Shown piece by piece: positions 51,059 through 60,160 of a stretch of 64,000 nucleotides of DNA (the stretch's first letter is position 1; every line of letters starts with the position of its first letter). The stretch spans positions 1 through 64,000 of the forward strand of contig NZ_JAMQOP010000006.1 in assembly GCF_031624495.1 (NCBI RefSeq), in the 5' to 3' direction. Below the pieces are notes generated by a model. The model was not told the DNA's origin. It saw nothing but the letters and a program-made list of their open reading frames with translations, and ran no database searches. The position numbers and the translations under genes are program-made. Source of the stretch: Halogeometricum sp. S1BR25-6. GTDB lineage: Archaea; Halobacteriota; Halobacteria; Halobacteriales; Haloferacaceae.

Positions 51059-51143
51059 AAACGCCGGTTTGCTGACCCAGAAAATCTGCTTTCCGGACTA
51101 TATGCCTCCGATGTGTATGTTCACGTGTAAAGTGACCGATGTC

Positions 51144-51791
51144 ATGACCAACTCACTCTCACGTCGACGGATGCTCCAGCTGACTGGCGGTGCGGCAGTC
51201 GTTGGGCTTGCCGGGTGCACTGGAACGCAGATCAACGACGGCAGAGCGGCAAACGGCACGCCGACTGAGACTGGCCACGACGATAGCGGTACGGAGTCCG
51301 GTCACAGCGACGACGAGGATGACCACGACGAAGCAGTCGGGGCACCGTCCGATACGGCCGAGGTGCGGATGATCACCGAGGACGGCGGCTACCACTTCGA
51401 GCCACACGTCGTGCGGGTGAACGTCGGGGGAACCGTCACCTGGCACAACGAAAGCGGGAGTCACTCGACGACCGCCTACCACCCCGACAACGACCAGCCC
51501 CAGCTCGTCCCCGACGGCGTAGCCGCGTGGGACAGCGGCACCGTCTCCGAGCAGGGTGCGACGTTCGAACACACCTTCGAGACCGAGGGTGTCTACCACT
51601 ACTACTGCACGCCCCACGAGAGCCTCGGGATGATCGGCAGCGTCATCGTCGGCGAGCCGGACCCCCACGAGCAGGTCGCACTCGAAGAGCCGCCGGCCGA
51701 CAAGCCCGAGCGCGTCCGCGAGAAGCTCGACGAGCTGAACGGGATGATCCAGACGGCGCTCGGCGACGACCACGAAGAGGACAGCCAGTAG
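51144..51791 (+). CDS. Halocyanin (blue-copper lipoprotein)
   Basis: 215 aa from ATG 51144 (MTNSLSRRRMLQLTGGAAVV), with a Tat lipobox Cys25 (GLAGC). A His/Asp-rich linker (HSDDEDDHDEAVG) follows, then the cupredoxin domain with copper ligands His in SGSHSTTAYH and Cys, His, Met in YYCTPHESLGMIG. The C-terminal tail (about 170-215) is helical and acidic. Halocyanins shuttle electrons at the outer face of the membrane. In this island it may also accept copper. The start was chosen for the Tat motif; the open frame begins at 51069. Confidence 0.93.
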   Translation: MTNSLSRRRMLQLTGGAAVVGLAGCTGTQINDGRAANGTPTETGHDDSGTESGHSDDEDDHDEAVGAPSDTAEVRMITEDGGYHFEPHVVRVNVGGTVTWHNESGSHSTTAYHPDNDQPQLVPDGVAAWDSGTVSEQGATFEHTFETEGVYHYYCTPHESLGMIGSVIVGEPDPHEQVALEEPPADKPERVREKLDELNGMIQTALGDDHEEDSQ

Positions 51792-51851
51792 ACCCACATA
51801 GCTTTCCCATCGTAGCAAGCACTTCTCATCAGGGCCGAGGTGTGTTGACGG

Positions 51852-52277
51852 ATGGATATTTCAACACAGCAACAAAATCGACCACTCGCGCTCTGGGCAC
51901 TCATCGCGACGATTGGTGTGCTCGGCGTGTCGGGACTCGCTGGCGGAGGCCAGTTCATCCTCGCCCCCTCAGGGCGTCTTATCGGTATCTCGCCGACGCT
52001 TCTGGCTGGCTCCCCGTTCGAGAGCTATCTGGTTCCCGGTCTCGTCCTCTTCAGTCTCCTCGGTGTGTTCCCGCTGGTCGTCGTGTACGGTCTCTTCCGT
52101 CGAAAACGATGGGCGTGGCCGGCGGCCATCGCCGTCGGCGTCGCGCTCGTCGTCTGGGTCCTCGTCGAAGGGGTCGTCATCGGATTCGGGAAACGGTTGC
52201 AGTATCCCCACCTCGTCCAGGGTGTGGTGATCGTCAGTCTTGCAGTACTTCCCTCTGTTCGAGCGGCTCTCAGATGA
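51852..52277 (+). CDS. Membrane protein with four helices (141 aa)
   Basis: Hydrophobic segments: LALWALIATIGVLGVSGLAG, YLVPGLVLFSLLGVFPLVVV, WPAAIAVGVALVVWVLVEGV and LVQGVVIVSLAVLPSVRAAL. Unknown function. It resembles other small uncharacterised membrane proteins of bacteria and archaea with the YGLFRRKRWAWPAAIAVGVA pattern. It converges with the CPBP-like gene and overlaps it by eight bases at the ends. Confidence 0.7.
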   Translation: MDISTQQQNRPLALWALIATIGVLGVSGLAGGGQFILAPSGRLIGISPTLLAGSPFESYLVPGLVLFSLLGVFPLVVVYGLFRRKRWAWPAAIAVGVALVVWVLVEGVVIGFGKRLQYPHLVQGVVIVSLAVLPSVRAALR

Positions 52278-52803
52278 GCACGTTGTACCCGACGTGGGCG
52301 AACGCGAGGGCGAGATACCCGAGCACGAGCGCCGCCAGGGTTCGCCGAGAGAGTGATGGGAACCCGATGTCGTCGGAGCCGTGAATCCGCTCGCCGAGTG
52401 CGTACGCGAACCGCCCGGCGAGTAACGCGAACGGCAGGTGGACGAACACCAGCGGGAGCACGAGCGAGTCGAACCGGACTGTCGCCTCCAGCCGCGACAG
52501 GTACTCGAGTTTGAGCACGAGTTCGAGGAGCGCAACAGTCAGCCCGGAAGCCACGGTCGCGAGTAATCCCTCGGTCTTCGAGAGGAGCTGGCCTCGCCAG
52601 TAACTCCAACCGTAGAAGACGAGTATCAGCGGGACGAATCGGACGAACGCTTCTTCGACGAGTCCGACCAGGAGTGTCCAGGTCGCGAGGGTCGTCACTC
52701 CGAGCAAGAGAAGTTCGAACTGGTAGGCGATCCACACGCCAACCCCGGTCACGACGCTGCTCACACCCACGAGCCCGACCAGTGACCGATCCTGGAGCGT
52801 CAT
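52270..52803 (-). CDS. CPBP-like intramembrane protein
   Basis: 177 aa from ATG 52803, with about six transmembrane helices. Motifs of the CPBP (CAAX protease/bacteriocin-processing) family are visible as EEAFVR (motif EExxxR), HLPFALLAGRFAYALGE, and HVGYN (HxxxN) near the C-terminus. The second-motif FxxxH is not sharp, so assignment is moderate. These proteins are membrane metalloproteases, or inactive relatives. The target here is unknown. Confidence 0.6.
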   Translation of the reverse strand: MTLQDRSLVGLVGVSSVVTGVGVWIAYQFELLLLGVTTLATWTLLVGLVEEAFVRFVPLILVFYGWSYWRGQLLSKTEGLLATVASGLTVALLELVLKLEYLSRLEATVRFDSLVLPLVFVHLPFALLAGRFAYALGERIHGSDDIGFPSLSRRTLAALVLGYLALAFAHVGYNVLI

Positions 52804-52948
52804 GTGTGTCGACGGGACGTGTCTCCACATCGGCGTGCGACCGAGATAGGCGTACCCGTTCGGAAACGTGTGCTGCAAAGAGTCTTTAGTATCGCTCCCC
52901 TGTTACACTGTAGCACGGGATCAGAGCGCAACCCCCCGACACACCATC

Positions 52949-53683
52949 ATGTCCTCCGACAACTCCGCTGCCGTCTCTCGACCGTCCGATACGGAAAGAG
53001 ACGTTGTAGGACGGGTGGAAGAGACGATTCTGTCACGGCGGGGGTTCCTCGCAGGACTCGGCCTCGGGGGCGTCGGCGGCGCTGGGGCGGTTCTCGGCCT
53101 CACGCGAGCGGGGGAGGGTTTTCAGTCGCTGGCGACGCTCGCTGGAGGGGCCACGCTTCCCGCCCCAACGCGCTACTACCTTCCAGCGGTCGACAGCTTC
53201 GGTGACGGTCTCATCGTCCCGTTCGAGGTGGAGTTCACCGACGGGGAGGGTGAGCTGTTCGTGAACCTGAACGGGATCGAAATCCGTCATGACCTCCAGC
53301 TCGCGCTCCGAGAGGCGAGAGAGACGGCCACACGTCTCACAGGGGGGTCGCTCACCAACACGGCGACGCACGTTACGTTCGAGCCCCCCGCCTCTGGCGT
53401 ACTCGCACTCCGCGGGAAGAGCTGGGAGGCCGGTCTCACCGTCGCACTCGTCGCCAGCCTCCGTCAGGAGTCACTCTCACAAGAGACGCTCATCACGGGG
53501 ATCGTCGACGACGAGGGCACGTTGCTCCCCGTCGGCGGGATCGAGACGAAAGCCCGCGCGGCGCGAGCAGTCGGCGCACGGGAGCTGATCGTCCCGGCGG
53601 GCGAACCGACGGACGTGGCTGTTCAAGGACTCCGAATCGTCGAAGCCCCCTCGATTACAGATGCACTCGACCGGATTCTGTGA
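52949..53683 (+). CDS. Exported Lon-protease-domain protein, catalytic Ser doubtful
   Basis: 244 aa from ATG 52949. A twin-arginine signal (SRRGFLAGLGLGGVGGAGAV) is followed by a beta-rich part and an S16 (Lon proteolytic) domain: GVLALRGKSWEAGLTVALVA, TGIVDDEGTLLPVGGIETKA with the catalytic Lys in GGIETK. The Ser expected in the GPSAG motif seems replaced (KSWEAG). The protease may therefore be inactive or use another residue; this needs alignment. No AAA+ domain. It lies directly before the aconitase gene. Confidence 0.7.
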   Translation: MSSDNSAAVSRPSDTERDVVGRVEETILSRRGFLAGLGLGGVGGAGAVLGLTRAGEGFQSLATLAGGATLPAPTRYYLPAVDSFGDGLIVPFEVEFTDGEGELFVNLNGIEIRHDLQLALREARETATRLTGGSLTNTATHVTFEPPASGVLALRGKSWEAGLTVALVASLRQESLSQETLITGIVDDEGTLLPVGGIETKARAARAVGARELIVPAGEPTDVAVQGLRIVEAPSITDALDRIL

Positions 53684-53781
53684 CCGGAGCGTCTCACTGC
53701 TGATTGGGTCCAAGGAGCGAATCGGTCCAGCCGATGGCTTACGGGAAACGATTCAAGAGCCGGGTCGCCGTAGCTCATGGT

Positions 53782-56562
53782 ATGGCCGAAACCGATCCTT
53801 TCGACGCGATACGCGAGTTCGAGTTCGACGGGGATACCTACCAGATGGCGGACCTCACCACCCTCGAAGAGGCAGGACTCTGCGAACTGGATCGTCTGCC
53901 GGTCAGCATCCGCGTCCTCCTCGAATCCGTCCTCCGGAACGTCGACGGTGACACGATCACCGCCGATGACGTTCGGAACGTCGCCTCCTGGGAACCCGAC
54001 GTCCCGGATGTCGAACTCCCGTTCACGCCGTCGCGCGTCGTCCTCCAGGACCTCACCGGCGTCCCCGCTGTCGTCGACCTCGCAGCACTCCGCTCGGCGG
54101 TCGAGCGGAAGGGAGAGAATCCAGGTCTCGTCGAGCCGGAGGTGCCCTGTGACCTCGTCATCGACCACAGCGTACAGGTCGATTTCTTCGGCTCCGAGGA
54201 CGCCTACGAGAAGAACGTCGAGTTGGAGTACGAGCGCAACGGCGAACGCTATCGCGCCCTCAAGTGGGCACAGCAGGCGTTCGACGACTTCCGCGTCGTC
54301 CCGCCGGGGACGGGCATCGTCCACCAGGTAAACCTCGAATATCTCGGCCAGGTGGTTCACGCTCGCGAGCGCGACGGCGAGAACTGGCTCCTCCCCGACA
54401 CGCTCGTCGGCACGGACAGTCACACGCCGATGATCGGCGGCATCGGCGTCGTCGGCTGGGGCGTCGGCGGCATCGAAGCCGAGGCAGCCATGCTCGGCCA
54501 GCCCATCACGATGAAGCTTCCCGAAGTCGTCGGCGTCCGTCTCACCGGCGAACTTCCCGAAGGAGCCACAGCGACTGATCTCGTCCTGCACGTCACGGAG
54601 CAGCTCCGCGAAGTCGGGGTCGTCGACCGCTTCGTCGAGTTCTTCGGTCCCGGCGTGGCGAACCTCACGGTCCCCGACCGGGCCACTATCGCGAATATGG
54701 CCCCTGAGCAGGGCTCGACCATCTCGATGTTCGGCGTCGACGAGGCGACGTTGGACTACCTCGAACTCACGGGACGTGACGAGGAGCACATCGAACTCGT
54801 TCGCGAATATCTCGATGCACAGGGACTGTTCGGTGAACAGAACCCCGAGTACACCGAAACGGTCGAACTCGATCTCTCGACGATCACGCCGAGTCTAGCA
54901 GGACCGAAGCGGCCCCAGGATCGCGTCCCGATGGACGACATGCAGACGCACTTCAGGAGGCTGGTCCACGGCGAATTCGAGGACGAACTTGACGACGTCG
55001 ACGAGGATGCACTCACCCGATGGCTCGGTGAAAGCAGTGCGCCCGATACTGACCGACCTGACCCCGACCTTCCAGGGCCGGATGTCGGTGACCTCAACAA
55101 ACGAGTGGAAGTCAACGTGAACGGCGAGACCACCGAAATCGGACACGGGAGCGTCGTGGTGAGCGCCATCACCAGTTGTACCAACACCTCGAATCCGTCC
55201 GTGATGCTCGCGGCGGGCCTCCTTGCCCGCAACGCCGTAGAGAAGGGCCTCGACGTTCCGGCGTACGTTAAGACGAGTCTCGCGCCCGGAAGTCGCGTCG
55301 TCACCGAATATCTCGAAGCGTCGGGACTGCTCCCGTACCTCGAGGACCTCGGCTACAACGTCGTCGGCTACGGCTGTACGACCTGTATCGGGAACGCCGG
55401 GCCGCTCCCCGAACCTATCGAGCGCGCAATCGACGCCGAGGACCTCTGGACGACGAGCGTCCTCTCGGGCAATCGCAACTTCGAGGCACGGATCCATCCG
55501 AAAGTGCGAGCGAACTACCTCGCCAGTCCGCCGCTCGTAGTCGCCTACGGCCTTGCTGGTCGCATGGACATCGATCTCGAACACGACCCGCTTGGGACGG
55601 ACGATGACGGCAATCCAGTCTACCTCTCGGACATCTGGCCCGGCGCCGACGAGATCCACGCGGCGGTTCACGACAGCGTCGACTCGTCGATGTTCGAGGA
55701 GAAGTACGCGGAGGTATTCGAGGGTGACGAGCGGTGGGAAGCGCTCGATGCGCCGAGCGGTGACGTTTACGAGTGGGACGACTCCTCGACGTATATTCGC
55801 GAGCCGCCCTTTTTCAAGGACTTCCCGCTGGAGAAACCGGGCGTTACAGACATCGAAGACGCCAGCACGCTGATGCTGCTCGGTGACACGGTCACGACCG
55901 ACCACATCAGCCCGGCGGGCCCGTTCTCTCGCGAGCAACCGGCCGGTGAGTGGCTCGTCGACCAGGGCGTCGAACCCCACGAGTTCAACACGTACGGCGC
56001 CCGCCGGGGCAACCACGAGGTAATGATGCGTGGTACGTTCGCCAACGTCCGCATCGAGAACGAGATGCTCGACGACGTTGAGGGCGGGTACACGATTCAC
56101 CAGCCAACCGGCGAAAAGACGACGGTCTTCGAAGCGAGCCGCCGCTATCGAGAGGACGACACGCCGCTCGTCGTGTTCGCCGGCGAGGAACTCGGCACTG
56201 GGTCGAGTCGCGACTGGGCCGCGAAGGGGACCGACCTCCTGGGCGTTCGTGCCACTATCGCCGAAAGTTACGAACGGATCTTCCGAGACAACCTCGTCGG
56301 CATGGGTGTCCTCCCACTCCAATTCGCCGAGGGCGACTCGTGGGAATCGATCGGTCTCGATGGCTCGGAACGGGTTGCGATTCACGGCCTTGACGACGGC
56401 CTCGACGTGAACGACGATCTCACAGTCGTTGCAGAACGCACCGACGGCTCGACGGTGGAATTCCCGGTCACGGCGCAGGTTGGGACGCCTGCAGCAGTTC
56501 GATACGTCGAAAACGGAGGCATCCTCCACCTCGTCCTCCGACGGTTACTTTCTCAAGGGTAA
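53782..56562 (+). CDS. acnA: Aconitate hydratase (AcnA type)
   Basis: Converts citrate to isocitrate in the TCA cycle with a [4Fe-4S] cluster. 926 aa from ATG 53782 (MAETDPFDAIREFEFDGDTY); ATG 53734 and TTG 53704 are possible upstream starts. Active-site and cluster motifs: GTDSHTPMIGGIGVVGWGVG, the first cluster Cys in SAITSCTNTSNPSVM, and GCTTCIGNAG. The C-terminal swivelling domain has GEELGTGSSRDWAAKGTDLL. Complete. An aconitase next to a copper island is notable, because its exposed Fe-S cluster is a main target of Cu(I); this could be an accessory copy. Confidence 0.95.
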   Translation: MAETDPFDAIREFEFDGDTYQMADLTTLEEAGLCELDRLPVSIRVLLESVLRNVDGDTITADDVRNVASWEPDVPDVELPFTPSRVVLQDLTGVPAVVDLAALRSAVERKGENPGLVEPEVPCDLVIDHSVQVDFFGSEDAYEKNVELEYERNGERYRALKWAQQAFDDFRVVPPGTGIVHQVNLEYLGQVVHARERDGENWLLPDTLVGTDSHTPMIGGIGVVGWGVGGIEAEAAMLGQPITMKLPEVVGVRLTGELPEGATATDLVLHVTEQLREVGVVDRFVEFFGPGVANLTVPDRATIANMAPEQGSTISMFGVDEATLDYLELTGRDEEHIELVREYLDAQGLFGEQNPEYTETVELDLSTITPSLAGPKRPQDRVPMDDMQTHFRRLVHGEFEDELDDVDEDALTRWLGESSAPDTDRPDPDLPGPDVGDLNKRVEVNVNGETTEIGHGSVVVSAITSCTNTSNPSVMLAAGLLARNAVEKGLDVPAYVKTSLAPGSRVVTEYLEASGLLPYLEDLGYNVVGYGCTTCIGNAGPLPEPIERAIDAEDLWTTSVLSGNRNFEARIHPKVRANYLASPPLVVAYGLAGRMDIDLEHDPLGTDDDGNPVYLSDIWPGADEIHAAVHDSVDSSMFEEKYAEVFEGDERWEALDAPSGDVYEWDDSSTYIREPPFFKDFPLEKPGVTDIEDASTLMLLGDTVTTDHISPAGPFSREQPAGEWLVDQGVEPHEFNTYGARRGNHEVMMRGTFANVRIENEMLDDVEGGYTIHQPTGEKTTVFEASRRYREDDTPLVVFAGEELGTGSSRDWAAKGTDLLGVRATIAESYERIFRDNLVGMGVLPLQFAEGDSWESIGLDGSERVAIHGLDDGLDVNDDLTVVAERTDGSTVEFPVTAQVGTPAAVRYVENGGILHLVLRRLLSQG

Positions 56563-56723
56563 CTCCACCACTTTAGTACCTCCCGACGAACTCCAAGCTG
56601 ATCGGTGACTGTCGGAAGTGATCCACCGCGCAGCCAGCTTCTGGTCCCAGAGGAAGTGTTACACTCTACCGAAACTGGCAGGGGAGCGCATCTTTATGTG
56701 ATATCGACGATTCAGTCTGCGGT

Positions 56724-57278
56724 ATGTCATCACGAGAGATTCAATTAGAAAGCACAATTGGCGGATTTACAGCGAGCGGGAAGCTTCACACCCTGAGCGT
56801 CTGGTTCATTCTTGCACTTCGACTGATGATGGGGGTCGCGTTCTTCCAGAGCGGTGTAGATAAGGTTCTCTCTGGGGAGTTCAGTGCTGGAGGCTACCTA
56901 ACGGGGGCTGTCCCGAACAATGGGAGTCCACTTGCAGATATATTCGTCGCGATGGGGAACACGCCGAGGTTCGTTGAGTTCGTGAATGTTGCGGTGCCGT
57001 GGGGTGAGGTACTCATCGGGCTCGGACTAATTGTCGGCGCATTCACCCGTCTGGCGGCCTTTTGGGGAGCGTTCATGATGCTCCTCTTTTACTTCGGGAA
57101 CTGGGACATCGCACACGGCTACATCAACGGGGACTTCGCGTACATGCTCGTTTTCCTCTCTGTCGCCGCTTTCGGCGCAGGACGTATCCTCGGTCTTGAT
57201 GCGTATATTGAACAGTACAAGGTTGATGGTGTACCACTCGTGGAACGGTATCCCTGGACCCGATACCTTCTGGGATGA
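56724..57278 (+). CDS. DoxX family membrane protein
   Basis: 184 aa with four hydrophobic segments. Family features: ILALRLMMGVAFFQSGVDKV near the N-terminus, FVNVAVPWGEVLIGLGLIVG and YINGDFAYMLVFLSVAAFGA towards the end, then GLDAYIE. DoxX-type proteins are small quinone-associated or redox-linked membrane proteins (thiosulfate:quinone oxidoreductase subunit in Acidianus). Here the partner DoxA-like domain is absent. It is followed by the methyltransferase-like gene. Confidence 0.88.
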   Translation: MSSREIQLESTIGGFTASGKLHTLSVWFILALRLMMGVAFFQSGVDKVLSGEFSAGGYLTGAVPNNGSPLADIFVAMGNTPRFVEFVNVAVPWGEVLIGLGLIVGAFTRLAAFWGAFMMLLFYFGNWDIAHGYINGDFAYMLVFLSVAAFGAGRILGLDAYIEQYKVDGVPLVERYPWTRYLLG

Positions 57279-57311
57279 GTTATTTACTCTGGTAGAGAAT
57301 TGGCCCATAGA

Positions 57312-58010
57312 ATGGCTCTGAACGTCATGATGGTTTCAGCAATCGATTTTTCCGTTACTAACCCCGCAGCCTGGGGACTCGCACTAATCGTTATCGTCGT
57401 GGTTTCTTGGTTCTTCTATCGGTATTTTGCTCCAGATAGCTGGCGAGAGTGGGTTGGCGCTGGGGTAGTACAGGCGTTCATCATCGCGTTGTATGCGGAA
57501 ATGTACGGGTTTCCGCTCACGATCTACCTGTTAGTTCGATTTTTCGGGTTCGATCGCGAGTCCGCCAGCACAAATCTCTGGTCGACACTCGTCGGCTTCG
57601 GTGAGACTGGAATGCTGGTTTCGATGCTACTCGGCTATGCCGTGGCTCTCGTCGGCATCGGACTGTTTGCTCAAGGATGGCGGCAGGTCTATCGGGCTCG
57701 GCAGAATGATCGACTTGTCACGGACGGGCTGTACGGCTACGTACGTCATCCGCAGTACACCGGTTTGTTCATCGCCTTGTTCGGCGAAGGAATCATTCAC
57801 TGGCCAACAGTGTTCTCTGTCGGTCTCTTTCCGCTCGTAGTCGTGGTCTTCGCGTGGCTTGCGCGGAAGGAAGAGCGCGACATGGTCGACAAGTTCGGCG
57901 AGGACTACCAACTGTATCAGCAGAATGTCCCGATGTTCCTCCCGGATTGGGGTAAATGGCGAGAAATTGTGGCTGAGTCCCGTAACCACGATGACTCTGA
58001 CGGTCCGTAA
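57312..58010 (+). CDS. Isoprenylcysteine methyltransferase-like membrane protein
   Basis: 232 aa from ATG 57312 (a TTG at 57300 is in frame). Five or six helices. The C-terminal SAM-binding motif of the ICMT/PEMT family is visible: TDGLYGYVRHPQYTGLFIAL and KEERDMVDKFGEDYQLYQQN. Such enzymes methylate lipids, prenyl-Cys or thiols; archaeal substrates are unknown. It lies between DoxX and two small membrane proteins on the same strand. Confidence 0.85.
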   Translation: MALNVMMVSAIDFSVTNPAAWGLALIVIVVVSWFFYRYFAPDSWREWVGAGVVQAFIIALYAEMYGFPLTIYLLVRFFGFDRESASTNLWSTLVGFGETGMLVSMLLGYAVALVGIGLFAQGWRQVYRARQNDRLVTDGLYGYVRHPQYTGLFIALFGEGIIHWPTVFSVGLFPLVVVVFAWLARKEERDMVDKFGEDYQLYQQNVPMFLPDWGKWREIVAESRNHDDSDGP

Positions 58011-58094
58011 TAAGAGTCACTCAGACAAGCTCGGGGTGTGGGAGCATATCTGCACGTGGATAACGAACTTCTTGTTGGGTGACGTAGACCCCCC

Positions 58095-58394
58095 ATGGTT
58101 CCAACTATTCCAGACATCCTCTTGACTGGTGTCATCCTCATGAGTACCGGATACACAGCCGCAAAAACGCTCAGAATCTGGCACCAGTATGAGGGAACGT
58201 ACGGTCGATTGCTTGTCGGAGTTCCGCTCGTAAGTTTACTGTTCGGACTCGCTCATCTTGGAACACTTACACCGCTTCCGCACGATCTTCTCGTAACTGT
58301 CGAAACAGGTGCTATACTCGGTGTGACGGCTCTGATCGCTGGGTTGGGGTACATCCACCCTCGGCTGAGATACTCGGGGAGTGACTTGCAATGA
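58095..58394 (+). CDS. Small membrane protein, first of a pair (99 aa)
   Basis: Three helices (DILLTGVILMSTGYTAAKTL; GVPLVSLLFGLAHLGTL; TGAILGVTALIAGLGYIHPR). Not recognised. The stop overlaps the start of the next gene (ATGA), so the two are coupled and may form a complex. No charged motif indicates a substrate. Confidence 0.65.
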   Translation: MVPTIPDILLTGVILMSTGYTAAKTLRIWHQYEGTYGRLLVGVPLVSLLFGLAHLGTLTPLPHDLLVTVETGAILGVTALIAGLGYIHPRLRYSGSDLQ

Positions 58395-58690
58395 GTTCGA
58401 TGCTGCTCCTGCTGATCCCGACACTCATCAGCAGTGGTCTCACAGTTCTTTGTTACGTGCTTCTCTATCAGGACACAGTTCTAGTAATTCAGCGTGCCTT
58501 CTTTTTTAGAGTCGGCGTCGGCGCCTCTATCTCTGCGGTGATCGGTGTGAGCGCATTGCTAACCGAGTCAGTCCCGGCGCATCTACTCCACGCCGTCTTT
58601 GCAGTGTCAGTAGCTATGGCGGTTCATGCGGTATGCGATGGCCTCCATCCAGATACCGAAGCGTGGTTTTACTCGCTCTTCCGCCCCTGA
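58391..58690 (+). CDS. Small membrane protein, second of a pair (99 aa)
   Basis: Three helices (LLLIPTLISSGLTVLCYVLL; VGVGASISAVIGVSALLTES; LLHAVFAVSVAMAVHAVCDG). It begins four bases inside the previous gene. Both may originate from one duplicated small membrane family. A His/Cys pair in HAVCDGLHPD is the only unusual feature. Function unknown. Confidence 0.65.
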   Translation: MSSMLLLLIPTLISSGLTVLCYVLLYQDTVLVIQRAFFFRVGVGASISAVIGVSALLTESVPAHLLHAVFAVSVAMAVHAVCDGLHPDTEAWFYSLFRP

Positions 58691-58780
58691 CCGCTGATTC
58701 ACGTAACTCCCACTGTCGTACTTTGTCGATGCAGAAGACGATGAGTGAGAAGCTGCATCACCGATACAACTCTCATCATA

Positions 58781-59995
58781 CTAGAAAGAGGAATCGACGA
58801 TCGGGCTCTCACCGTCCGGTATCGAAGTATACTCCCACTGATCGGTCGCTGCTTGATAGACGCGCTGGAGTACCTTCCGTTTCCCGAAGATCTGAACGAA
58901 TAACCGTGGGTGTCGTGCGAGCTGTATCAATACGTCCCGCGGCGAGCGATCGACAGCTTCGATGTCCATTCCAGAGCCGGCTTGAATTGCTTTACCGAGG
59001 AGCTGTGGCTGCCGTGTCTCGGTGAAGTACCGAATAACCGTTGCCAGCAGGTATTCAGGTTTCATTTCCCGATACAGCTGTTCCGGATATGCTTCCAATC
59101 GATCCTCAGCCGCCAGTTCCGCTGCGAGATACGACGATTGAATGGCCTGTGAGATCCCTTTTCCCGTGAGTCGGTTTGCTATCCCGGCAGCGTCACCCAC
59201 ACGCACGATAGAGTAGTCGGGGTGATAGGTTCGCTGGGGATCGAGACTTGGGCCTTCCGGGATAATCGCGACGTTTGTCCGTTCCCGTGTCGGCTCGGGC
59301 CATCCGTTACGCTCACAGGCACGTTTGAACGCAGCCATGTAGTCATCCGGACGGTCACTGACAGCCCATCCGATCCCGACGTTGGCGCGATTCGGTGTTT
59401 TTGAGAAAGCCCACGTGTATCCGGTGTAGTTTTCGAGTATAATCCGGCTGTTGGGGTATACGTCGCTGAAGTCCCCCACGACATCGGCGTTGAGTGCGAC
59501 AAGGTATCCGGAGTATTCGCCGGTCGATTGGAGTGCCTTGCTGGTAAGCGAGGGTTGGCCAGTGGCGTCGACGACGACATCGTACCCGTCTGCGAACTCG
59601 AATAACTCAGTCGGTGTGATCGACCGATTCTCGTTGACATCTACCCCTCTCTGTGCGAGGCGGTCTGCCCACGATTGTTCGACGACGTTACGATCGGTGA
59701 TGTAGGCATCCGATGCAGTGAACCTCCCGCGTCCAGTGCACTGACGATCCGGCTGGACGCCATCGTACACCTCGACTTCCATCTCTGGAAGCGAATTAAT
59801 GAACCCGTTTTCTGCGGTCTTCTCGAGGGGGATTGCAGAGGCGGCGGTCATCGCTTCGCCACAGTTGACGCGTTTCTCATTGTACGTCTGGCGTTCGTAG
59901 AGCTCGACATCAAATCCAGCGCTATGAAGCCCCTCTGCAGCCGCTAATCCGGCCATTGCGCCACCCAGTACCGCAACTGTCGGTGTCTGATTCAT
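58781..59995 (-). CDS. FAD-dependent oxidoreductase, geranylgeranyl reductase-like
   Basis: 404 aa. The N-terminal Rossmann motif is AVLGGAMAGLAAAEGLHSAG with ELYERQ for the ribose. A middle region (YTWAFSKTPNRANVGIGWAV) and the second FAD motif VRVGDAAGIANRLTGKGISQ complete the geranylgeranyl-reductase family pattern. These enzymes reduce isoprenoid chains of archaeal lipids or quinones. The first glycine motif is GxGxxG changed to GGAMAG, which is tolerated in the family. Single gene, convergent with the small membrane pair. Confidence 0.88.
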   Translation of the reverse strand: MNQTPTVAVLGGAMAGLAAAEGLHSAGFDVELYERQTYNEKRVNCGEAMTAASAIPLEKTAENGFINSLPEMEVEVYDGVQPDRQCTGRGRFTASDAYITDRNVVEQSWADRLAQRGVDVNENRSITPTELFEFADGYDVVVDATGQPSLTSKALQSTGEYSGYLVALNADVVGDFSDVYPNSRIILENYTGYTWAFSKTPNRANVGIGWAVSDRPDDYMAAFKRACERNGWPEPTRERTNVAIIPEGPSLDPQRTYHPDYSIVRVGDAAGIANRLTGKGISQAIQSSYLAAELAAEDRLEAYPEQLYREMKPEYLLATVIRYFTETRQPQLLGKAIQAGSGMDIEAVDRSPRDVLIQLARHPRLFVQIFGKRKVLQRVYQAATDQWEYTSIPDGESPIVDSSF

Positions 59996-60160
59996 CGTAT
60001 CGGTAATCGTAGGAACGTCCGGTGATCGAGGGACCAGCTATTCCATTGTCCCAGAGATACACTCTCAGTGATCATAGCGACGACTGAGCAATGCTCTGAG
60101 ACGGAGGTGAATACCATGGTATATTGGTTTGAAATCATCTGTTTTCCTATCATCCTGATA

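Noticed and set aside
53623-54789. 388-codon minus-strand open frame
   Set aside because: Antisense to the start of aconitase and the end of the Lon-domain gene.
54895-56529. 544-codon minus-strand open frame
   Set aside because: Exactly antisense to the aconitase gene; arises from GC-rich codon bias and has no domain character.
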